Source: Oscillospiraceae bacterium (GTDB lineage Bacteria; Bacillota; Clostridia; Oscillospirales; Ruminococcaceae). Taken from it: a stretch of 5,186 bases of DNA. Positions 1-5,186 of this stretch are shown piece by piece. Location: contig JAHHUE010000093.1 in the NCBI GenBank assembly GCA_020024155.1, forward strand, positions 1 through 5,186, in the 5' to 3' direction. The first letter of the stretch is position 1; each line of letters starts with the position of its first letter. Made by a program: the position numbers and the translations under genes. Below the pieces are notes generated by a model, which did not search any database, was not told the DNA's origin, and worked only from the letters and a program-made list of their open reading frames with translations.

Positions 1-1
1 A

Positions 2-1000
2 GATAATAATGAGTTTCAAGATGTATGGCTTGTTTTGTCAAAAGATAGTTTTATATGCCAAGATAACTTGAATATTATATTAAGAATTGCAGAAAATAAC
101 GGTATAGATAGTGAGAGTATAACATATTTTACTTCTGCAAAATTTAATGTTGAAGAAATGGAAGACCTTGCACAGACTGTAAGTTTTTTTGGAGACAGAC
201 TGATTGTTATTAAAGATTTTAATATTACAGATTTATCAGAAGATTATATTGGAAAAATCTGCGATAATATAAAAGATAGTCAAGGTACACATTTTGCAAT
301 AGTCCTTACTTATGAAGACGATAAAGCTTTAAATACAAAAAAGATTTCACAACTTACTGAACTTGTGAAAGAAAAGGGTGTATTAAATGTTGTAAAAGAA
401 ATTGACGAAAAATTTCTTATGGATTTAATCTTTGAAAAAGCAAAATCTCTTGATACATCAATAGATAAGGATGTTGCAAGATACATTGTGCAATCTGTTG
501 GTAAAAATGCAAATTTAATAATACATGAGATAGAAAAATATTCAGCATCATGTAATTATACTAAAATAGACAAATCAATAGTTGATGAAATTGGTGTAAA
601 AACGCTTGAAGCTAAGATTTTTGATATTATTGATTTTATATGTGATAAAAAACCGGTAAAAGCATTGGAAAATTTAAACTTGATTTATTCACAGGGAACA
701 GACGAGATTGCTGTATTAGGTGCATTAGCAACATCTTTTATAGATATTCACAGATGTAAAATGGCAAAATCAAAAGGGTTTAATTATAAAGTTGTTCATA
801 ACGATTTTGAAAAGCGTTCACACGAATATAGATATCAAAAGGCAATGGCTAACTCTAATAAATTTACAGAAAAAGGCTTGGAAGAAATTATAGAGTTGAT
901 GTTAAAAACAGATTTATCACTAAAAAGCACTTCAATTGAAAAAAGACAGCTTATTGATATACTTGTTACACAAATAATTGTGAAAGGAATGGCTGTTTAA
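2..1000 (+). CDS. holA: DNA polymerase III subunit delta (5'-partial)
   Basis: Delta is the clamp-loader subunit that opens the beta sliding clamp so that it can be loaded on primed DNA at the replication fork. The frame is open to the left edge of the window, and the residues before the TTG at 35 (VWLVL, then SKDSF) fit the first beta strand and following turn of the delta N-terminal AAA+-like domain (family pattern roughly YLLYGEDEFL). The real start is therefore upstream and probably only about 5-20 residues are missing; 332 residues are visible against a usual 330-345. The motif SFFGDR (encoded from 182) aligns by eye with the beta-binding SLFASR loop of E. coli delta. The C-terminal collar region carries the family pattern of an arginine/tyrosine-rich stretch followed by TDLSLKS near the end. 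The stop TAA overlaps the next ATG by one base, so the two genes are probably translationally coupled. Identification comes from family pattern memory, not a search. Confidence 0.88.
   Translation, partial: DNNEFQDVWLVLSKDSFICQDNLNIILRIAENNGIDSESITYFTSAKFNVEEMEDLAQTVSFFGDRLIVIKDFNITDLSEDYIGKICDNIKDSQGTHFAIVLTYEDDKALNTKKISQLTELVKEKGVLNVVKEIDEKFLMDLIFEKAKSLDTSIDKDVARYIVQSVGKNANLIIHEIEKYSASCNYTKIDKSIVDEIGVKTLEAKIFDIIDFICDKKPVKALENLNLIYSQGTDEIAVLGALATSFIDIHRCKMAKSKGFNYKVVHNDFEKRSHEYRYQKAMANSNKFTEKGLEEIIELMLKTDLSLKSTSIEKRQLIDILVTQIIVKGMAV
983..988 (+). promoter_or_regulatory. Ribosome binding site of the rnmV-HAD fusion gene
   Basis: AAAGGA lies inside the last codons of holA, 11 bases before the ATG at 1000. 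It is a fair Shine-Dalgarno at slightly long spacing. With the one-base TAATG overlap it supports the ATG at 1000 as the true start and suggests coupling to holA translation. Confidence 0.55.
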
Positions 1001-2289
1001 TGGATAAAATAAAAGTTAATCAAATTGTTGTAGTTGAGGGGAAATATGATGCGATAAAACTGGATAGTATTATTGATGGAATAATAATTCCGGTTAATGG
1101 TTTTTCTATATTTAAAGATGAAGATAAAAAACTTTTGCTTAAAGAATTAGGTAGAAAAAATGGCATTATTCTTATTACAGATTCAGATACAGCGGGGTTT
1201 AAAATTAGAACATATATACAGAATATATGTAAAAATGCAGAAATAATAAATGTATATATTCCTCAAATTCAGGGTAAAGAGCCAAGAAAAGCTGTTCCTT
1301 CAAAAGAGGGAACACTAGGCGTTGAAGGCATAGACAAAAATATTTTATTAAAATGTTTTGAAGATGCAGGTGTAAATCATTTTGGAGCACAGCAAATAAA
1401 TAAATCAAACCTTACTTATGCTGATTTATTTGAGCTTGGATTATCTGGTACAGATAATTCATCTAAAAATAGAGATAAAGTTTGTAAAGCTATTGGCATA
1501 CCAAACAAATTATCTAAAAAATCATTCTTAGAAGTGCTTAACAGAATGACGGATAAAGAAGAAATTAAGAGATTTTTAGATGAAAAACCAACTTTGTTTT
1601 GGGATTTTCATGGTACACTTACATTAAATTTTCCACAATGGAGAGAATGTGTGTTTCAGCTTATAAATGATAATTTTCCAAAATATAATATAACTATGGA
1701 AAAAATCAGCCAAGAATTAACTGGTAAATGCTTGCCATGGTATACATACAAAGACCGTGATACAAGACATATTATAAAAGAAAAAGATGGTTGGTGGAAA
1801 AGCTGCAATGAAGAGCTGCTTAAAATGTTTATTAGATGTGGATTGACAAAAGAAGAGGCTGAAAGCATATATTTAAAGGTTAGAGATTATGTTACTTCTC
1901 CAGATGGAAATCCACTATATAAAGATACAAAATATGTTCTTAAAACATTAAAGGATAGAGGCTATAAAAACCATTTGTTGTCAAATAATTTTCCAGAATT
2001 AGATGAACTTATGGATAAATTAGGCTTGTCAGAATTTTTTGAAGGTCAGACTATAAGTGGAAAAATAGGCTTTGCAAAACCTAGAAAAGAAATTTTTGAG
2101 CATGCATTAAATACGGCAGGAAATCCAGATAAAAAAATAATGATTGGTGATAATATCAATGATGATGTTTGTGGTTCTAAGGCTTGTGGCTTTAATACAA
2201 TTTGGATTAACACAAAAAATGGCATAGCAAATGAATGTGTTGATTATACCTGCTATAACCTAACAGAAATTCTTGATATTTTAAAATAA
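1000..2289 (+). CDS. rnmV: Ribonuclease M5 fused to a HAD-superfamily hydrolase
   Basis: Residues 1-193 look like a complete ribonuclease M5, the enzyme that trims 5S rRNA precursors in low-GC Gram-positives; B. subtilis RNase M5 is 186 residues. A TOPRIM domain carries the catalytic glutamate in VVEGKYD (E13) and the metal-binding pair in ITDSDTAG (D61, D63). Residues about 138-193 (DLFELGLSG, then LEVLN) match the DUF4093 C-terminal domain of clostridial RNase M5. Residues 197-429 form a full HAD phosphatase-like domain: motif I FWDFHGTLT (nucleophile D202, H204 where Asp is usual), a helical cap at about 209-320, motif II LLSNN (S328), motif III K360 in FAKPRKEIF, and motif IV GDNINDD (D384, D388, D389). 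There is almost no linker between the halves. RNase M5 activity is a fairly safe inference; the substrate of the HAD half is unknown. The gene overlaps holA by one base and precedes cobO by 25 bases. An artificial join by homopolymer indels cannot be excluded (see findings). Confidence 0.85.
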   Translation: MDKIKVNQIVVVEGKYDAIKLDSIIDGIIIPVNGFSIFKDEDKKLLLKELGRKNGIILITDSDTAGFKIRTYIQNICKNAEIINVYIPQIQGKEPRKAVPSKEGTLGVEGIDKNILLKCFEDAGVNHFGAQQINKSNLTYADLFELGLSGTDNSSKNRDKVCKAIGIPNKLSKKSFLEVLNRMTDKEEIKRFLDEKPTLFWDFHGTLTLNFPQWRECVFQLINDNFPKYNITMEKISQELTGKCLPWYTYKDRDTRHIIKEKDGWWKSCNEELLKMFIRCGLTKEEAESIYLKVRDYVTSPDGNPLYKDTKYVLKTLKDRGYKNHLLSNNFPELDELMDKLGLSEFFEGQTISGKIGFAKPRKEIFEHALNTAGNPDKKIMIGDNINDDVCGSKACGFNTIWINTKNGIANECVDYTCYNLTEILDILK

Positions 2290-2303
2290 TATAGAATGGT
2301 GTT

Positions 2304-2307
2304 GGAG
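2304..2307 (+). promoter_or_regulatory. Ribosome binding site of cobO
   Basis: GGAG sits 7 bases before the ATG at 2315, in the 25-base gap after the fusion gene. Its good match and spacing fix the cobO start. No convincing promoter is visible in this gap, so cobO is probably transcribed with the upstream genes. Confidence 0.75.
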
Positions 2308-2314
2308 AAAATAG

Positions 2315-2839
2315 ATGAAAGGTTTAATACATATTTACTGTGGTGACGGAAAAGGAAAAACAACAGCAGCCATAGGCCTTGCAGTTCGTGCGGTTGGTTC
2401 AGATATGAAGGTTGTTTTTACTCAGTTTATGAAAGGTAATTCTTCAAACGAAATAAATGTACTTGAAAAAATAGAAAATATTAACCTTATATTTTGTGAT
2501 AAACAATTTGGATTTGTTTGGAATATGACCAGACAAGAAAAAGAAGAGGCTAAAATTGAGTACACAAAACAGTTTGAGAAAACAGTTAGATATGCAATAG
2601 ATAACAATGCAGATTTACTTATAATGGATGAATTTATGTCTTGTTTTGAGCTGCAATTTATTGACAATAAAAAGGCTTTGGAATTTTTGAAAAATAAACC
2701 AGAAAATCTTGAAATTGTTTTAACAGGGCGTAATCCGTCAAAAGAACTGTGTGACCTTGCAGATTATATAACTGATATGCAAAAGATAAAACACCCATTT
2801 GATAATGGTCTTATAGCTAGAAAAGGTATTGAATTTTAA
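2315..2839 (+). CDS. cobO: Cob(I)yrinic acid a,c-diamide / corrinoid adenosyltransferase (CobO/BtuR/CobA type)
   Basis: This cytoplasmic enzyme transfers the 5'-deoxyadenosyl group of ATP to the cobalt of a reduced corrinoid, giving adenosylated intermediates in coenzyme B12 synthesis or salvage. The 174-residue protein shows the family's features in order: the P-loop GDGKGKTT (residues 10-17), the strand VVFTQFMKG (33-41), the Walker B-like LLIMDEF (101-107), LTGRNPS (136-142) and the C-terminal signature with HPFDNG and ARKGIEF (160-174). It is shorter than E. coli BtuR (196 residues) because it lacks the N-terminal extension before the P-loop strand, a form common in Firmicutes. It is the last gene of the + strand cluster, ends just before a strong hairpin terminator, and has no other cobalamin gene beside it here. 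That would fit salvage of external corrinoids, although pathway genes may lie elsewhere in the genome. Confidence 0.93.
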   Translation: MKGLIHIYCGDGKGKTTAAIGLAVRAVGSDMKVVFTQFMKGNSSNEINVLEKIENINLIFCDKQFGFVWNMTRQEKEEAKIEYTKQFEKTVRYAIDNNADLLIMDEFMSCFELQFIDNKKALEFLKNKPENLEIVLTGRNPSKELCDLADYITDMQKIKHPFDNGLIARKGIEF

Positions 2840-2842
2840 TAA

Positions 2843-2879
2843 AAAAATGGTAGACACTTTACAGGTGTCTACCATTTTT
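2843..2879. terminator. Bidirectional intrinsic terminator between cobO and glnN
   Basis: The arms ATGGTAGACAC (2847-2857) and GTGTCTACCAT (2865-2875) are perfectly complementary around a 7-base loop (TTTACAG). Four more A-T pairs (2843-2846 with 2876-2879) extend the stem to 15 bp. On the + strand the stem ends in T5 (2875-2879) and follows the cobO stop by a few bases. On the - strand it ends in T7 (complement of 2841-2847) and follows the glnN stop. The two genes converge here, so one hairpin can serve both; the longer U tract suggests it works better for glnN. Confidence 0.9.
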
Positions 2880-2881
2880 GA

Positions 2882-4975
2882 TTATAAATAGAACAGTAAA
2901 TCAGTATAATCTGGTGTTGGCCATAATTCTTTTGGCATTTTTTCTTCCAAAATATCAACTTTTGTTCTTAAATTATATAAATCTGTATGTAAGCATCTAT
3001 ACATTGCCTTTGCTTTATCTTCAAGTTTATCTATACTATTAGCAGCAGATAGTGTTTGATTTAGTGTATCAGTTAAGTCAGAAATATCATCAACAAGTTT
3101 TGCAATTTCTTTTTGAGCTTTTAATGATGATTGAGATAAAATACCTGTATTTGTGCCAAAATGATTATATTTAGCAAGTTTCCCAAGATATTTAATACCA
3201 GCAGGAATGTAAAGTCTGTTTGCCATTTCTAAAGCAGTGTTAAGTTCAACATTAACTGTTTTAATATAGTTTTCATATAAAATTTCGTATCTTGCAAAAC
3301 ATTCTGCTTGGTTGTATGTTTTTGCTTTTGCAAAAAATTCTATATTTTCCGGTTTGATGATTGTTGGAATAGCATCAATAGTACTTTTAAGATTAGGCAG
3401 TCCTCTTTGTTCAGCTTCATTAACCCATTCATCAGAGTATCCATTACCATTAAAAATTATTCGTTTATGCTCTTTATATGTTTTTGCAACAATTTCATAA
3501 GCTTTGGCAATTTTATCATCTGCCAGTTCAAGCTGATTTGCAAAATCTTCCATACAAACAGCAATTATGGAGTTTATAACAGTGTTTACAAAACCAATAG
3601 GCTGTGACGAACCAACCATCCGAAATTCAAATTTAGAGCCTGTAAATGCAAACGGAGAAGTTCTGTTTCTATCGTTTTCATCTAGGTCAAACATTGGCAA
3701 AGTTTTTGCACCAAGATGCATTTTTTTATGGTGCTCTTCATCATTTGATGTTATTTTTCCTGACGCAATTTGTTCGAGTATATTTTGTATGTATTCACCA
3801 AGATAGATGGAAATAATGGCAGGTGGAGCTTCATGTGCTCCGAGACGATAGTCATTGCCACTAATTGCAGCAGAAAGTCTTAATAGGTCTGCGTGTTCAT
3901 TCACACCACGAATAAAAGCTGCAAGTGTTATAAGAAATTTGATATTACTTTCAGGGTTAGAACCTGGATTTAAGAGATTTTCTCCGGTATCTGTTGCAAG
4001 GGAATAGTTGTTGTGCTTGCCACTTCCGTTTATACCATTGAAAGGTTTTTCAGCTAAAAGACAGGCGAGATTATGCTCTACTGACATCTTACGAAGAACA
4101 TCCATTACAATTTGGTTATGGTCGCAAGCGATATTTGCATCACTGTAAACACAAGCAATTTCAAATTGACCCGGAGCAACTTCGTTATGCTCTGTTTTCG
4201 CAGGAACACCAAGTTGCCAAAGTTTTCTGTCAACTTCACGCATATAATCTCTTACGCGTTCTTTTGTACTTCCATAATAGTGAGTACCCATTTCTTGTCC
4301 TTTAGGTGGTTTTGCACCAAAAAGAGTACGACCAGTAATTTTTATGTCAAGACGACTAGAATAGAATTTTTTATCAATGAGAAAATATTCTTGTTCAGCA
4401 CCAACAGTTGGTTTAACAGATTTTACATTATTATCACCCAAAAGATGAAGAACTCTTAAAGTTTGCTTGGAAACTGCTTGACTTGAACGAATTAAAGGGG
4501 TTTTTTGGTCAAGAGCTTCACCTGTGAATGCACAAAATGCAGTTGGAATATATAATGTAGTATCAATAATAAAGCAAGGGCTTGTTACATCCCAAACAGT
4601 ATAACCTCTTGCCTCAAATGTTGAACGCAAACCACCAGAAGGGAAGCTTGATGCATCGCTTTCACCTTTTGCAAGAAGTTTTCCTGAAAATTTTATAATA
4701 GGTTTTCCGTCTTTATCTGTTCCGTCTAAAAAACTGTCGTGTCTGCCACTGTTTGTGCCAGTAAGAGGAGAAAACCAGTGTACATAGTGTGTTGCACCTT
4801 GCTCCATAGCCCAGTCTTTCATAACCTGAGCAACTTCGTCTGCAACATCAGAGTCCCAATCCATACCTTCTTCTTGTATCTTTCTTACAGCCTCATAAGT
4901 ATTGGCAGAAAGACGGCTTTTCATAACAGAGTCACTAAAAAGCTTTGAACCATAAGATTCTTTAAAATTGAACAT
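2882..4975 (-). CDS. glnN: Glutamine synthetase type III
   Basis: The enzyme makes glutamine from glutamate, ammonia and ATP in the cytoplasm and is a main entry point for ammonia assimilation. The length of 697 residues fits the type III family (about 700-730) and excludes type I (about 470) and type II (about 350). The N-terminal type III domain carries HWFSPLTG (66-73) and SSFPSGG (109-115). The catalytic domain has GAEQEYF (192-198, metal-binding glutamates), NEVAPGQFE (264-272), EKPFNGINGSGKHNN (309-323, ATP and glutamate loop), GAHEAPPA (379-386) and NRTSPFAFTG followed by FEFR (437-452). A long helical C-terminal extension ends in LWPTPDYTDLLF, typical of the family. Type III enzymes form dodecamers and lack the adenylylation control described for type I. 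The ATG at 4975 has a strong ribosome binding site and a promoter close upstream. The gene is monocistronic here, converges on cobO, and is richer in G+C than the + strand genes in the stretches I counted. Confidence 0.97.
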   Translation of the reverse strand: MFNFKESYGSKLFSDSVMKSRLSANTYEAVRKIQEEGMDWDSDVADEVAQVMKDWAMEQGATHYVHWFSPLTGTNSGRHDSFLDGTDKDGKPIIKFSGKLLAKGESDASSFPSGGLRSTFEARGYTVWDVTSPCFIIDTTLYIPTAFCAFTGEALDQKTPLIRSSQAVSKQTLRVLHLLGDNNVKSVKPTVGAEQEYFLIDKKFYSSRLDIKITGRTLFGAKPPKGQEMGTHYYGSTKERVRDYMREVDRKLWQLGVPAKTEHNEVAPGQFEIACVYSDANIACDHNQIVMDVLRKMSVEHNLACLLAEKPFNGINGSGKHNNYSLATDTGENLLNPGSNPESNIKFLITLAAFIRGVNEHADLLRLSAAISGNDYRLGAHEAPPAIISIYLGEYIQNILEQIASGKITSNDEEHHKKMHLGAKTLPMFDLDENDRNRTSPFAFTGSKFEFRMVGSSQPIGFVNTVINSIIAVCMEDFANQLELADDKIAKAYEIVAKTYKEHKRIIFNGNGYSDEWVNEAEQRGLPNLKSTIDAIPTIIKPENIEFFAKAKTYNQAECFARYEILYENYIKTVNVELNTALEMANRLYIPAGIKYLGKLAKYNHFGTNTGILSQSSLKAQKEIAKLVDDISDLTDTLNQTLSAANSIDKLEDKAKAMYRCLHTDLYNLRTKVDILEEKMPKELWPTPDYTDLLFYL

Positions 4976-4980
4976 AATAT

Positions 4981-4986
4981 TCCCTC
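4981..4986 (-). promoter_or_regulatory. Ribosome binding site of glnN
   Basis: Read on the - strand this is GAGGGA, ending 5 bases before the ATG at 4975. It is a good Shine-Dalgarno match and confirms the glnN start. Confidence 0.75.
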
Positions 4987-5021
4987 ACTAGATAATAAAA
5001 ATATCAACAAATATGTATTTT

Positions 5022-5050
5022 ATCATAACACTTTTTACAAAACCTATCAA
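5022..5050 (-). promoter_or_regulatory. Sigma-A type promoter of glnN with extended -10
   Basis: On the - strand, TTGATA (5050-5045, 5 of 6 matches to TTGACA) is separated by exactly 17 bases from TATGAT (5027-5022, 5 of 6 matches to TATAAT). TGT directly before the -10 box (5030-5028) forms an extended -10 motif. Transcription would start near 5015, leaving a leader of about 40 bases, too short for a known riboswitch. AT-rich DNA just upstream (about 5051-5075) could act as an UP element. This is a motif reading; no start-site data are available. Confidence 0.65.
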
Positions 5051-5186
5051 TAAAATTTGTTAAAATTGTATAAATACATAAAAAATGAGGAAAAGAATTA
5101 AAAAGATACAATTAAATTTATTATAATAAACAAAAGAATTAGATTAAAACAAAAATATAGTTGATATAATCTATATATAATTATAT
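5051..5186. other. Very AT-rich intergenic region upstream of glnN
   Basis: No coding frame, tRNA or other RNA gene is recognisable. The stretch is almost pure A/T. It contains a 10-base direct repeat, AAAAGAATTA, at 5091-5100 and 5132-5141 (41 bases apart), and a perfect palindrome, ATATAATTATAT, at 5175-5186 on the window edge. It most likely holds upstream promoter DNA of glnN and perhaps the promoter of a gene beyond the edge. Confidence 0.5.

Noticed and set aside
35..37. TTG as start codon of holA
   Set aside because: The frame continues upstream with conserved delta N-terminal residues and no suitable ribosome binding site precedes the TTG.
1205..1408. 67-codon reading frame on the - strand
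   Set aside because: It lies antisense inside the RNase M5 half; hydrophobic Leu/Phe-rich translation is typical of the complement of Lys/Glu-rich AT-rich coding DNA.
1656..1868. 70-codon reading frame on the - strand
   Set aside because: Antisense shadow of the HAD cap region, with no recognisable family.
1546..2289. Internal restart at ATG 1546 producing a free HAD protein
   Set aside because: No convincing Shine-Dalgarno precedes it and it would start within the DUF4093-like domain.
2422..2667. 81-codon reading frame on the - strand
   Set aside because: Antisense shadow of cobO; the sense protein carries all expected adenosyltransferase motifs.
3308..4948. Several 60-115 codon reading frames on the + strand
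   Set aside because: All lie antisense within glnN, whose sense frame is complete and well conserved; none shows a recognisable domain.
4976..5021. Riboswitch or glutamine-type RNA leader before glnN
   Set aside because: The predicted leader is only about 40 bases, A/T-rich, and shows no stable stems.
5120..5148. Second glnN promoter with a perfect TATAAT on the - strand (5125-5120)
   Set aside because: The hexamer 17 bases upstream (TTTAAT) matches the -35 poorly, and TATAAT is expected by chance in such AT-rich DNA; the 5022-5050 promoter is better.
5175..5186. ATATAATTATAT palindrome as an operator or attachment site
   Set aside because: Pure A/T low-complexity sequence cut by the window edge; nothing distinguishes it from chance.

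Overview
The window looks like chromosomal DNA from a low-GC Clostridia-type Firmicute (Bacillota). Three things point there: the AT-rich codon use, a ribonuclease M5 with the DUF4093-like C-terminal domain typical of Clostridia, and a type III glutamine synthetase, which is frequent in gut and rumen Clostridia. Genus cannot be called from this sequence.

Layout. Positions 2-2839 hold three genes in one direction on the + strand, probably one operon whose promoter lies outside the window. They are the DNA polymerase III delta subunit (holA, 5' end cut by the window edge), a 429-residue protein joining a complete ribonuclease M5 (rnmV) to a complete HAD-superfamily hydrolase domain, and a corrinoid adenosyltransferase (cobO/btuR type). 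holA and the fusion gene overlap by one base (TAATG), and cobO follows 25 bases later with its own ribosome binding site. A long perfect hairpin with A and T tracts on its two sides (about 2843-2879) sits in the 42-base gap between two convergent genes and should end transcription from both sides. Positions 2882-4975 on the - strand encode a full-length type III glutamine synthetase (glnN) with a good Shine-Dalgarno and a strong-looking extended -10 promoter at 5022-5050. The remaining 136 bases (5051-5186) are extremely AT-rich and hold no recognisable gene.

How the genes relate. The + strand genes do housekeeping work: clamp loading in replication, 5S rRNA maturation and activation of vitamin B12 precursors. 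They are not an obvious pathway. glnN is an independent nitrogen-assimilation unit. The most unusual item is the RNase M5-HAD fusion. Its HAD domain has His instead of the usual second Asp of motif I, and the domain junction falls beside a TAG-ATG pair in another frame, flanked by T5 and A5 runs. Apart from this fusion I see no sign of a new multi-gene system, mobile element, CRISPR array or structural RNA gene.
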